Assembly (NCBI RefSeq): GCF_000183545.2
Contig: NZ_JH976535.1
Location: 1,293,890-1,357,889 of the forward strand
Direction of reading: 5' to 3'
Length of the DNA: 64,000 nucleotides
DNA from: Thermaerobacter subterraneus DSM 13965
GTDB lineage: Bacteria; Bacillota; Sulfobacillia; Thermaerobacterales; Thermaerobacteraceae
The notes beneath the pieces were generated by a model, which did no database searches, was not told where the DNA came from, and worked only from the letters and a program-made list of their open reading frames with translations. The position numbers and the translations under genes are program-made. Of the stretch, positions 7,727 through 16,552 are shown one piece after another. How positions within the stretch are numbered: position 1 is the first letter of the stretch; every line of letters starts with the position of its first letter.

Positions 7727-9832
7727 CTATCCGGGCTGGCCCGGCCCGGCCGCTCCCCCGGCGCCGCCTGCCTGTTCGTCCCGGGTCCGGGCTCGGGGCC
7801 GCCCCTTCCTGCCCCGGGCCAGCAGGTAGGCGGCCCCGGCGACGGCGGCGAGCGGTGCCAGCACCACCACGATCTCGACGACCAGGAGGGCCATCTCCCG
7901 CAGGCCCCACCAGAGCAGGCCCTGGCGGGCCATGATCAGCGGGATCAGCGCCAGCAGGGCGAAGTACGCCATCCCGGCGTAGCGGAAGAAGCGGTGCGCC
8001 CGCTGGCGGGCCCGCTCGAGGCGTTCCTCGTCCGGTGGAGCGGGCGGCTCGGTGCGCTGCTCGTGACGACCCCCGCCGGGCTGCGCGGGACCGCCCCGGC
8101 CGGGTAACTCGTGACGGCCCTCGTCCGGCTGCTCGTGCTCGTGACGGTCCCCGCCGCGGCCCTTGCCGGGGTGGCCGCCGGCCGGTGCGGCGGCCCCGTC
8201 ATGACCCTCCAGGCGGGCCGCCGGGGCGGCGCCAGCGGGGCCTGCCTGGCCTGGGGTCCCCGCAGGGGCCCCGGGGCCCTCCGGGTGGCGCCCGGCCGTC
8301 GCGGTGGCCGGGCCGTGGGACGAGGCTTGGCCACCGCCGGGCCCTCCACCTAGGAGCGCTTCCAGCTCATGGGGTGCGAGCTGCCACACGGCGGCGGGTT
8401 CCTCCAGCCGCCCGGCGGCGGCCAGGTCCCTCCCAGCCCCCAGCACCGCCCGCCGCCACCAGGACCTGAGGACCAGCATGTGGTAGCCCATCTCCGCGGC
8501 CACCCGGGTGGTGGCCTCGGCCAGCCGCCGGGTCTCCTCGATGCGGCCCCGGTCGAGGGGCCGCCGGGCCAGGTGCCGGCGGATGGCCTCCTCCAGCTGC
8601 TGCTGGCGCCGCTGGGCGTTGATCTCCGCAGCGATGGGGCTGAGCCCCCGGTCCTGGAAGAACCGGGCCAGCCAGGCCAGGGCGGGCTCGGGGTCCTCCG
8701 CCCAGGTGGGCTCCGCCAGCTCGGCCGCGGGCAGGGCCACGTACCCGTACCGCTCGAGGAACTGGCCCCACAGCTCCAGGAAGGCGGCCACCGGCCCGCC
8801 GTGTTCCGGCGACGCTCCTGCGCCGGCACCGGGGGCGTCCTGGGCAAGGCGCGACAGCCGGGGGTGGTAGGGCGGTTCCCGGAAGACGGCGGCCACCGCC
8901 CCTGCTTCCCGGCCGCGGGCGGCCAGGTGCCAGAGCCGCTGGCCCATCTCCGCCACCACCGCCGGAACGGGGACCAGGTCGCCCGCCCGCGGGGCACCGG
9001 GCAGCTGAAAGGCCTGCAAGAGGGCGTCCAGCTGCCAGAGGCTAAGGGTCGCCAGGGCTTCGAGGCGCAGGAGCCGGTCCAGGTGAGCCCGCCAGATGTC
9101 CCGGCAGCGTTCCAGGGTCCGCCGCCATTCCTGGAGCCGCCCGGGCCCGCCGGGCCCGCCGGGGGTCCCCCCGGCCCGCTCCAGGGGGATCACCCGCAGC
9201 CGCAGCTCGCCGGCGTCGGCCAGCAGGGTCCGGGCACCCTGCTCGTCCCACCAGCGAACCAGCTCGGCCGCCTGGCGGGCGGCGATCCAGCCGTGGCGGG
9301 CGGCCCGCCAGGCCAGGGCCCCCGGCCAGGCGGCGGCCGGGAGGGGGCGGGCCAGGAGATGGCCCTGTTCGTCCACGGTCAGGTCGACACCGGCGCTGGG
9401 CAGCGACAGGTCCCGGCTGATCCGCCCCGTCAGGTCCGGCAGCTCCTGCCGCCACAGGGCGGCGGAATAGGGGGTCAGCGGGCGCGGGGCCAGAGCCTCT
9501 TCCCGGCGCCACGGGCCCGGGCGCCCGCCGGCCGGCTCCAGCCAGGTACGGGGCAGAAGGCTCCAGGGTGCCAGGGGTCCGGTCCCGGCGAGGTTGAGGC
9601 CGCTGTCCTCTCCCCTCGGGGTGCTGCCCGGTCTGCCGCCGGGTGGACCCGCCGGGGTTGCGGCCACCGGCGGTGCGGTGGAGGGGGCGCCATCAGGCGG
9701 AGCCCCAGGAGTCCCGCTGGCGCCTGCCGGCCTGGCGCCGGCTGGCTCCGGGTCAGGGGCGGCCGTGCCGGTCACTGTGCGGACCTCCGGACCGGCACCC
9801 GGCCGGGGTTGCGGGTGGGCGTTGCTGGTCAC
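7727..9832 (-). CDS. Large hypothetical protein with C-terminal membrane hairpin
   Basis: A 701-residue protein starting at GTG, with GGAGGAACG upstream. The first ~90 residues are a Pro/Ala/Gly-rich disordered stretch. Residues ~95-480 are a helical soluble region rich in Trp, Arg and Glu, with no motif I recognise. A second low-complexity Gly/His/Pro segment follows, then two strongly hydrophobic segments near the C-terminus (about 615-680) that would anchor it in the membrane, ending in a basic tail. It is transcribed alone, divergent from the enoyl-CoA hydratase. A TATGAT -10-like hexamer lies at 9896-9891. Function unknown. Confidence 0.7.
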   Translation of the reverse strand: MTSNAHPQPRPGAGPEVRTVTGTAAPDPEPAGARPAGASGTPGAPPDGAPSTAPPVAATPAGPPGGRPGSTPRGEDSGLNLAGTGPLAPWSLLPRTWLEPAGGRPGPWRREEALAPRPLTPYSAALWRQELPDLTGRISRDLSLPSAGVDLTVDEQGHLLARPLPAAAWPGALAWRAARHGWIAARQAAELVRWWDEQGARTLLADAGELRLRVIPLERAGGTPGGPGGPGRLQEWRRTLERCRDIWRAHLDRLLRLEALATLSLWQLDALLQAFQLPGAPRAGDLVPVPAVVAEMGQRLWHLAARGREAGAVAAVFREPPYHPRLSRLAQDAPGAGAGASPEHGGPVAAFLELWGQFLERYGYVALPAAELAEPTWAEDPEPALAWLARFFQDRGLSPIAAEINAQRRQQQLEEAIRRHLARRPLDRGRIEETRRLAEATTRVAAEMGYHMLVLRSWWRRAVLGAGRDLAAAGRLEEPAAVWQLAPHELEALLGGGPGGGQASSHGPATATAGRHPEGPGAPAGTPGQAGPAGAAPAARLEGHDGAAAPAGGHPGKGRGGDRHEHEQPDEGRHELPGRGGPAQPGGGRHEQRTEPPAPPDEERLERARQRAHRFFRYAGMAYFALLALIPLIMARQGLLWWGLREMALLVVEIVVVLAPLAAVAGAAYLLARGRKGRPRARTRDEQAGGAGGAAGPGQPG

Positions 9833-9989
9833 GGGCTCGTTCCTCCACAGGGGCGTTCAAGGGTTGGTGCCGCGGGCGGCACCCTGCTCATCATAGCAAA
9901 GCCGCCGCACAACGGCTGAGGCCGCTGCCTGCCGGCGCCGCAGGGAACCGGTTCCTCCCAGGCGAATGGATGGGCGGAGGTGACCGGGC

Positions 9990-10790
9990 TTGACCGCAAC
10001 GGGGGACGGAGCGGACCGCCGTTACGAGTACCTGCTGGTGGAGACCGACGGGCCGGTGGCCATCGTCCGGCTGAACCGGCCGAAGGTGCTCAACGCCCTG
10101 CGGCGGGACCTCATTGAAGAGCTGGCCGGGGTGCTGGCCGGGTTCGACCGCGACCCGGACATCCGCTGCATGGTCCTGACCGGCAACGAGCGGGCCTTCG
10201 CCGCCGGCGCCGACATCGCCGAGATGGCGGGCAAGGGCCTGGCCGAGGTGACCGGGGACGACCTGCTGGGCGCCTGGCAGCGCCTGTGGCGCATCCGCAA
10301 GCCGGTGATCGCCGCGGTCCAGGGCTACTGCCTGGGCGGCGGGTTCGAGCTGGCCATGGGATGCGACATCATCATCGCCGGCGAGTCGGCCCAGTTCGGC
10401 CAGCCGGAGATCAAGATCGGCGTGATCCCCGGCGCCGGCGGTACCCAGCGGCTGACCCGCGTGGCCGGGAAGTACAAGGCCATGGAGGCCATCCTGACGG
10501 GACGGATGATCCCCGCCCGGGAAGCCGAGGCGTGGGGGCTCGTCACGCGGGTGGTGCCCGACGAGCAGTGCCTGCCCGAGGCCGTGCGGCTGGCCCACGC
10601 CATCGCGGGCATGCCGCCGCTGGCGGTACAGATGGCCAAGGCGGCGGTGCTGCAGGCTTACGAGACGCCCCTGGGCGCGGGACTGGAGTTCGAGCGGCGG
10701 CTGTTCTACAGCCTGTTCGCCACGGAAGACCAGAAGGAAGGCATGCAGGCCTTTCTGGAGAAGCGGGCCCCCCAGTGGAAGGGCCGGTAA
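9990..10790 (+). CDS. Enoyl-CoA hydratase (crotonase family)
   Basis: A 266-residue crotonase that hydrates trans-2-enoyl-CoA in fatty-acid beta-oxidation or related acyl-CoA routes. TTG start behind GGAGGTGACC. Both catalytic glutamates of the mitochondrial-type hydratase are present: Glu120 in GGGFELAMGCD and Glu140 in FGQPEIKIG. The oxyanion-hole segments AFAAGADIAEM and GYCLGGG and the C-terminal FEKRLFYS-like block are also conserved. Residues agree so well with short-chain ECHS1-type enzymes that true hydratase activity is likely. The next gene starts 17 nt later. Confidence 0.94.
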   Translation: MTATGDGADRRYEYLLVETDGPVAIVRLNRPKVLNALRRDLIEELAGVLAGFDRDPDIRCMVLTGNERAFAAGADIAEMAGKGLAEVTGDDLLGAWQRLWRIRKPVIAAVQGYCLGGGFELAMGCDIIIAGESAQFGQPEIKIGVIPGAGGTQRLTRVAGKYKAMEAILTGRMIPAREAEAWGLVTRVVPDEQCLPEAVRLAHAIAGMPPLAVQMAKAAVLQAYETPLGAGLEFERRLFYSLFATEDQKEGMQAFLEKRAPQWKGR

Positions 10791-10807
10791 GGAGGCGACG
10801 GGACACG

Positions 10808-11467
10808 TTGTCCAGGGATCGCAGCGGCGGGAACGGGGGCCGCGGCGGACTTCCGGGCGGCGAGCCTCTCGGCGGCGCTTTCCCCGGGGTCGGGGACGAA
10901 CCCGGCTCCCGGGAACCGGAACCGGGAGCCGGAGAATCGGCCCTGCCGGCGTTCCGCGCCCAGGTTCCCGTCCGCCTGGTGGTCAACGGGGAGACCTGGG
11001 TGGGAGACGTTCCGGCGAGCCTCACCCTGGCCGCGTTCCTCCGCGAGCGGCTTGGCCTGATGGGGACCAAGATCGGCTGCGGGGAAGGCAATTGCGGGGC
11101 GTGCAGCGTGATCGTCGACGGGGAGCTGGTGTACAGCTGCCTGGTGCCCGTGGCCGCCTGCGACGGCAGCCGGGTGGAGACCGTGGAGGGGCTGGCCCGG
11201 GGCGATCGCCTGCACCCCATCCAGGAAGCGTTCATCGCGGAGGACGCCCTGCAGTGCGGTTTCTGCACGCCCGGGCAGATCATGGCCGTCAAGGCCCTGC
11301 TGGACCGGGAGCCCCACCCCACCCGGGAGCAGGTGGTGGCCGCGCTGTCCGGCAACCTCTGCCGGTGCGGGGCCTACACCCGGATCGTTCAGGCCGCCCT
11401 GCGGGCTGCCGGGGCGCTGGGCGGGGCCGGGGGCGGAGGAGGGGTGTCCGGTGCCGCGACTGGTTAA
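10808..11467 (+). CDS. Molybdenum hydroxylase, [2Fe-2S] small subunit (PaoA/YagT/CoxS-like)
   Basis: A 219-residue iron-sulfur subunit. Plant-type [2Fe-2S] cluster: C91-x4-C96-x2-C99 with C111. Second, C-terminal cluster: C150-x2-C153 and C185-x-C187. It passes electrons between the molybdenum centre and FAD in the heterotrimer. Fifty extra N-terminal residues are Gly/Glu/Pro-rich and carry no twin-arginine signal, unlike E. coli PaoA, so the enzyme is probably cytoplasmic. The TTG at 10808 is 13 nt after AGGAGG, so a later start is possible. It overlaps the large-subunit gene by 17 nt. Confidence 0.92.
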   Translation: MSRDRSGGNGGRGGLPGGEPLGGAFPGVGDEPGSREPEPGAGESALPAFRAQVPVRLVVNGETWVGDVPASLTLAAFLRERLGLMGTKIGCGEGNCGACSVIVDGELVYSCLVPVAACDGSRVETVEGLARGDRLHPIQEAFIAEDALQCGFCTPGQIMAVKALLDREPHPTREQVVAALSGNLCRCGAYTRIVQAALRAAGALGGAGGGGGVSGAATG

Positions 11468-13934
11468 GACCCGCTTCGAGTTCGAGGGCCGGGTGCAGGA
11501 GCGGTTCGTGGTGGTCGAGGACGACCCCGCGGCGCCGCTGCCCGGAGAAGACCGGCTGCGTTACATCGGCCGGCCCGTACCGCGGGTGGACGGCTGGGAG
11601 AAGGTGACCGGGCGCGCCCGCTACACCCACGACGTCCGCCTGCCCGGCATGGTCCATGCGGTGGTCGTACGGAGCCCTTATCCCCACGCCCGGATCCGCT
11701 CCATCCGGGCGGAGCGGGCCCTGGCCATCCCGGGGGTCCTGGCCGTTTTGACCCATGAGAACTGCCCGCCCATTCCCTGGGGCCGCGAGGGGGATCGCGT
11801 CCTCAACCCGGTGGTGCGCTACCACGGGGATGAGGTGGCGGTGGTGGCGGCCCGCGACCTCGAGACGGCCCGGGCCGCCGCGGCGGCCCTGGAGGTGGAG
11901 TACGAGCCGTTGCCCTTTGTGGTCGACCTGGAAGAGGCCATGAAGCCCGATGCCCCGCCCGTGCGGCCCCAGGGCAACGTGCGCTGGGACCGGGCGACCC
12001 GCTACAGCCGCGGGGACGTGGAGGCCGGCTTTCGCGAGGCGGAGGTGGTGGTGGAGGGCACCTTCCGCACCCCGGTGCAGCTGCACAACTGCATGGAGAC
12101 CCACGGCAGCGTGGTGGACTGGCAGCAGGACCGGGTGACCATCTACGACTCGACCCAGCACCTGTTCGGCGTCCGGGACCGGTTTGCCCAGCTCTTCGGG
12201 CTGCCCGTGCACCGGGTGCGGGTGGTCAAGGAGCACATGGGCGGCGGTTTCGGCAGCAAGAACGGGCTGCACAAGTACACGGTGCTGGCGGGCATCCTCA
12301 GCCGGCAGCTGGGGCGGCCGGTGCGCTGCGTGCTGGACCGGGAGGAGGAGAACCTGGCCGCAGGCAACCGCCACAGCACCCTGCAGCGGCTCAAGCTGGG
12401 CGCCCGGGCCGACGGCCGGCTGGTGGCCCTGGACCTGGAAGCTTATGCCGCCGTGGGGGTCCTGGGCAGTCCCGGCAGCATCGGCGGCCCGGCCCGCCAG
12501 CTGTACGCCATTCCCAACGTGCGCACGGTCGAAGTGCCGGTCCACACCAACACCGGGCCCACCTCCGCCTTCCGGGCGCCGGGCTACGTGGAGGGCACGG
12601 TGGCCCTGGAGGTGCTGATGGACGAGCTGGCGCGCCGTCTCGACCTGGACCCGCTGGAGCTGCGGCTCCGCAACTACGCGGAGGTCGACCCCACCAGCGG
12701 CCGGCCCTACTCCTCCAAGGGGCTGCGGCAGGCCTACGCCATGGGCGCCGCCATGGCGGGCTGGGAGGCCAAGCGCGGCGGGAGTGGATGGGGTGTGCCG
12801 GGCGTTGTCGCCCTTGAGGCCGCTGCCCAGGGGGCCGGCGGCGACCGCCCCGCCACCGGGACCGGTGCCGGGGCCCCCGCGACGGGGGGAACGGGCGGCC
12901 CGGTTGCGGAAGGCGGAGCCGGCCGCCGGCGCCGGCTGCGGGGCATCGGCATGGCCAGCCAGATCTGGGGTGGCGCGGGCGGCCCTCCCGCCCAGGCCGA
13001 GGTGCGGGTTCATCCGGACGGTACGGCCACGGTGGTGACGGCGGGCCAGGACATCGGAACCGGCACGCGCACCGTGCTGGCCCAGATCGCCGCGGAAGAA
13101 CTGGCCCTGCCCCTCGAGCGGGTGCGGGTGCAGCTGGGGGATACCGACGGCGGGCCTTACGCTCCCATCAGCGCCGGCAGCATGACGGTACCTTCCATGG
13201 GACCGGCGGTGCGGTCGGCGGCGGCGGATGCCGCCCGCCAGATCCTGGAGCTGGCGGGCGGGCTCCTGGAGGCCGATCCGCGGGATCTGGAGCTGGTTCC
13301 TCCGGGGCGGGTGCAGGTCCGGGGGGCTCCCGACAGGGCGGTCACCTTCCAGGAACTCGGCAAGACCCTCGGCCAGTACGTGATCACCGGCCGCGGCAGC
13401 CGCGGCCCCAACCCCGACGAGTACGCCATCCACACCTTCGGCGCCCAGTTCGCCGAGGTGGAGGTCGATCCGGCTACCGGCGAGGTGCGGGTGCTCGACC
13501 TCTGGGCGGTCCACGACATCGGCCGGGTGGTGAACCCCCTGACGGCGGCGGCCCAGATGGAGGGCGGCATGATCCAGGGATTGGGGTTCGCGCTCATGGA
13601 GGAACGGGTCATGGATCCGCTGAGCGGCCGGGTGCTCAACCCCAACCTGGAGAACTACCGGGTGCCCACGGTGGCCGACATCCCGCGGCTGCACGTGGCC
13701 TTCACCGGCGGGCCCGATCCTCATGGCAACAACCTGGGGGTCAAGGGGGCGGGGGAGCCGCCCATCATCCCCACGGCGGCGGCCATCGCCAACGCCTTCT
13801 ACCACGCCACGGGCATCCCCGTGCGGGAACTGCCCCTCACCCGCCAGCGGGTGCTGGCCCTCTTGCGCCGCCACGGCATCGGCCCCGACGGCCGGCGGCA
13901 GCCCCAGGCTGCGGGGGGAGGTGATCCCCGGTGA
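11451..13934 (+). CDS. Molybdenum hydroxylase, molybdopterin-binding large subunit (xanthine dehydrogenase/aldehyde oxidase family)
   Basis: An 827-residue catalytic subunit; GTG start with GGAGGAGGGG upstream. It carries the family's GRARYTHDVRLPGM opening, the GGGFGSKNG and SAFRAPGYVEG loops, and the active-site glutamate Glu769 in GVKGAGEPP. The CO-dehydrogenase signature AYRCSFR is absent; the matching loop reads SAFRAPG, as in aldehyde/xanthine-type enzymes, so form-I CO dehydrogenase is unlikely. A Gly/Pro-rich insertion (about residues 440-490) is unusual. The substrate is unknown; the PaoB-like partner suggests an aldehyde or aromatic heterocycle. It needs the molybdopterin cofactor. 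Confidence 0.92.
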   Translation: MPRLVKTRFEFEGRVQERFVVVEDDPAAPLPGEDRLRYIGRPVPRVDGWEKVTGRARYTHDVRLPGMVHAVVVRSPYPHARIRSIRAERALAIPGVLAVLTHENCPPIPWGREGDRVLNPVVRYHGDEVAVVAARDLETARAAAAALEVEYEPLPFVVDLEEAMKPDAPPVRPQGNVRWDRATRYSRGDVEAGFREAEVVVEGTFRTPVQLHNCMETHGSVVDWQQDRVTIYDSTQHLFGVRDRFAQLFGLPVHRVRVVKEHMGGGFGSKNGLHKYTVLAGILSRQLGRPVRCVLDREEENLAAGNRHSTLQRLKLGARADGRLVALDLEAYAAVGVLGSPGSIGGPARQLYAIPNVRTVEVPVHTNTGPTSAFRAPGYVEGTVALEVLMDELARRLDLDPLELRLRNYAEVDPTSGRPYSSKGLRQAYAMGAAMAGWEAKRGGSGWGVPGVVALEAAAQGAGGDRPATGTGAGAPATGGTGGPVAEGGAGRRRRLRGIGMASQIWGGAGGPPAQAEVRVHPDGTATVVTAGQDIGTGTRTVLAQIAAEELALPLERVRVQLGDTDGGPYAPISAGSMTVPSMGPAVRSAAADAARQILELAGGLLEADPRDLELVPPGRVQVRGAPDRAVTFQELGKTLGQYVITGRGSRGPNPDEYAIHTFGAQFAEVEVDPATGEVRVLDLWAVHDIGRVVNPLTAAAQMEGGMIQGLGFALMEERVMDPLSGRVLNPNLENYRVPTVADIPRLHVAFTGGPDPHGNNLGVKGAGEPPIIPTAAAIANAFYHATGIPVRELPLTRQRVLALLRRHGIGPDGRRQPQAAGGGDPR

Positions 13935-15127
13935 CAGAGCGCTGGGGAGAGGAACGGCATTCGGCTGCCGCGAGCGGTGGCGCGGCGCCGCCGGCACCGC
14001 CGGCGGCAGCGGCGGAAGGATCCGACCGGGACGAGGGGCACCTGCCGGCGGCCGGCCCGGCCTATGGCCGGGCGGTGACCCTGGAGGACGCCCTCCAGGC
14101 CCTGGCCGCTGCCCACCAGGGCGAGCGGCCGGTGGCCCTGGCCGGGGGGACGGACCTCCTCACCCTGATGCACCAGGGCCGGGCGCGGCCCCGGTGGCTG
14201 CTGGACATCCGCCGGATCGGCGGCCTCCGCGGCATGGGGCCTTTGGACGACGGGCGGTGGCGCATCGGCGCCCTGACTACCCTGGCCGACCTGGCCCGGC
14301 CGGGTGCCCTGCCCGGACCCTACCGGGCCCTGGCCCAGGCGGCGGCCGCCTCGGCCACGCCGGCCCTGCGCAACCGGGCCACCCTGGGAGGGAACCTGGA
14401 GCAGCAGGTGCGCTGCTGGTACTTCCGCACCGGCCTGCCCTGCCGCCTGGCGGGGCACGACCACTGCACCTGTGCCGCTCCCGGTGCCGCCGGTCCCTTC
14501 CAGGCCGTCTTCGGCCACGGTCCGGGCGAAGACGGGGCAGGATGCGGGGCCGTTCACCCCTCGGACCCCGCCGTGGCCCTGGTGGCCCTGGGGGCCGAGG
14601 TGGAGCTGGCCCGGTGGCAGGCGGGGGGGATTGGCCGCCGGCGGGTTCCCGCCGGGGAGTACTTCACGGGGCGGGTGCCGGCCGGGCGGCCGGCCCTCAC
14701 GGTCCGGGAACCGGACGAGCTGGTGGTCGCCATCGACCTGCCGGCGGCCGGTGGCGGAGCGCACTGGACCAGCGCCTACCGGAAGCTCACCGACCGGCGG
14801 GCCTGGCAGTTTGCCCTGGTGAGCCTGGCGGCCTCCATCCGCTGGGACGAAGGCGGTGAACCGGGGACCGGGCCGAGGGTCCGGGTGGCCCGGCTGGCGC
14901 TGGGCGGGGTTGCCCTCAAGCCCTGGCGGCTGGAGAGCGTGGAGGCCTGGCTGGAGGGGCGGCGGCTGGATCCGGAGGCGGCCCGGCAGGCGGGCGCCCT
15001 GGCCGTGGAAGGCGCCCGTCCTCTGCCGGGCAGCGAGTACAAGGTCGAGCTGATCCGGGCGCTGGTGGCCGATACCTTGCTGGAGCTGGCGGAGGAGAGG
15101 GCCGGTGCCCGGGCGGTGGCCCGGTAG
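13931..15127 (+). CDS. Molybdenum hydroxylase, FAD subunit with PaoB/YagS-type cysteine insertion
   Basis: A 398-residue FAD-binding subunit overlapping the large-subunit stop by 4 nt (GTGA). FAD-site motifs: ALAGGTDLL at about 69-77 and NRATLGGNL at 148-156. Immediately after comes a Cys-rich insertion with C162, C171, C179, C181 and C205, leading into AVHPSD. This matches the segment that holds an extra [4Fe-4S] cluster in E. coli PaoB/YagS and is absent from plain CoxM/XdhB subunits. The first ~45 residues are a disordered Ala/Gly-rich extension. With the two preceding genes it forms a small-large-FAD operon, a different order from paoABC. Confidence 0.9.
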   Translation: MTERWGEERHSAAASGGAAPPAPPAAAAEGSDRDEGHLPAAGPAYGRAVTLEDALQALAAAHQGERPVALAGGTDLLTLMHQGRARPRWLLDIRRIGGLRGMGPLDDGRWRIGALTTLADLARPGALPGPYRALAQAAAASATPALRNRATLGGNLEQQVRCWYFRTGLPCRLAGHDHCTCAAPGAAGPFQAVFGHGPGEDGAGCGAVHPSDPAVALVALGAEVELARWQAGGIGRRRVPAGEYFTGRVPAGRPALTVREPDELVVAIDLPAAGGGAHWTSAYRKLTDRRAWQFALVSLAASIRWDEGGEPGTGPRVRVARLALGGVALKPWRLESVEAWLEGRRLDPEAARQAGALAVEGARPLPGSEYKVELIRALVADTLLELAEERAGARAVAR

Positions 15128-15302
15128 GTTTCCGCTCCCGGCAGGGCGCGACAGCTGGCAGGTTGCGGGTCCGGCAGGTCGGGTCCCTCGCCGGCCGCGC
15201 CTTCGGCAGGTTGCAGTACGTCGCCGGTCGTGGGTCCGGATGGCGCGGGCCGGCAGGCCGCGGCACCCCGGGTGGGCCGGGGTGGGCTGAGGAGGGACGG
15301 GG

Positions 15303-16202
15303 ATGCCCTTGGTGCTGATCACGGGTGCCGGCAGCGGCATCGGGCGGGCCAGCGCCCTGGCCCTGGCCCGCGCCGGGTGGACGGTGCTGGCCGGCGTCCG
15401 CCGCCCGGAAGACGGCGAGGCCCTGCGGGAGGCGGGTGGGCCGGCGGTGGAGCCGCTGCTCCTCGACGTGACCGACGAAGAGCAGGTGCGAGCCGCGGCC
15501 GAGACCGTCCGGCGCCGCGCCGGCGAAAGGGGTCTCCAGGGGCTGGTCAACAATGCCGGCATCGCCGCCGCCGGTCCGGTGGAGCTGATCCCCGAGGCCG
15601 TCTGGCGCCAGCAGCTGGAGGTCAACGTGGTGGGCGTGGTGGCCGTCACCCGGGCCCTGCTCCCGGCCCTCCGGCAGGGGCGCGGCCGGATCGTGCTCAT
15701 GGGCTCCGTATCGGGCCTCGTGTCCCTGCCCTTCATGGGGCCTTATTCGGCCTCCAAGTTCGCCCTGGAGGCCCTGGCCGACGCCCTGCGCATCGAGCTG
15801 GCCCCCTGGGGCATCGCGGTAAGCCTCATCGAGCCCGGCTCGGTGGTGACGCCCATCTGGACCCGGTCGGCGGAGGCGGCCCAGGGTTACCTGCTGCCGC
15901 CTCCACCGGGTACGGAAGCGGTCTACCCCGCGGCGGTCGCCGCCATGACCCGGATTGCCCAGCGCAACGCCCGGCAAGGCCTGCCGCCGGAGGCCGTGGC
16001 CCGGGCGGTGGTCCATGCGCTGACGGCCCCTCGCCCCCGGGCCCGCTACCTGGTGGCCGCCCCGGAGCGGGCCCGGGAGGTGCGCCTGCTGCGGTGGCTG
16101 CCCACGGGGCTGCGGGACCGCCTGGTCCTGGCCACCGTCCGCCGCATGCTGGGCCGTGGTGCGGGGCAGGGCCCCGGTGCGCCGGGGCGGGCCCGAGGGT
16201 AG
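15303..16202 (+). CDS. Short-chain dehydrogenase/reductase (SDR)
   Basis: A 299-residue classical SDR that would use NAD(P)H. Cofactor motif TGAGSGIG at 7-14, NNAG at 83-86, catalytic Ser135, and Y148-x3-K152 (YSASK). ATG start 7 nt after GAGGAGGGACGG. The chain has an extra C-terminal ~60 residues (RYLVAAPERAREVRLLRWLP), as in SDRs of the retinol/17-beta-hydroxysteroid-dehydrogenase-like group. It lies 175 nt downstream of the molybdenum-hydroxylase operon and might act on a related aldehyde or alcohol, but that is only inference. Confidence 0.92.
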   Translation: MPLVLITGAGSGIGRASALALARAGWTVLAGVRRPEDGEALREAGGPAVEPLLLDVTDEEQVRAAAETVRRRAGERGLQGLVNNAGIAAAGPVELIPEAVWRQQLEVNVVGVVAVTRALLPALRQGRGRIVLMGSVSGLVSLPFMGPYSASKFALEALADALRIELAPWGIAVSLIEPGSVVTPIWTRSAEAAQGYLLPPPPGTEAVYPAAVAAMTRIAQRNARQGLPPEAVARAVVHALTAPRPRARYLVAAPERAREVRLLRWLPTGLRDRLVLATVRRMLGRGAGQGPGAPGRARG

Positions 16203-16552
16203 CCGGACATGCCGGCGACGGGGTGGTCACCGGCGTGTCCGGCGGTGATGGAACGCGGCCCGGCGGGCCCTGGGCCTGGCATGCCGGTGGACGGCCGGAT
16301 CCCGCCTGGATGCCCCAGGCCCACCGGGCCGCGAACCCATGCCTGGCCCGGCCGTGGACCGGCAAGGTGGCGTTCCGCCGCCCCAGCTCTTGCCTGGGCC
16401 GGCTGCACCGCCCTCCCGGGCCCCGGACCGGTTCCGGTCTGGAGCCTGCCGGCCCGCGACCGGCTCGGGACCGGTCGCTCCGGGCCAGGGGGGTCGCTCC
16501 CGCCGCTTGCCTTCGGGGGGATCGTGGCCTGACGCGGCACCCGGCCGGTTCG
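16203..16552. other. Convergent intergenic region, no gene seen
   Basis: 350 nt between the SDR gene (plus) and the FMN oxidase gene (minus). It is extremely GC-rich with only short inverted repeats such as GACCGG-tt-CCGGTC. Open frames across it look compositional, with no credible ribosome-binding site. No clear terminator. Confidence 0.5.

Noticed and set aside
11451-13934. Form-I CO dehydrogenase large subunit
   Set aside because: The AYRCSFR signature is absent; the matching loop reads SAFRAPG, as in aldehyde or xanthine-type enzymes.
11289-13997. 902-codon minus-strand open frame opposite the molybdenum-enzyme large subunit
   Set aside because: Shadow frame of a conserved enzyme; no protein-like motifs.
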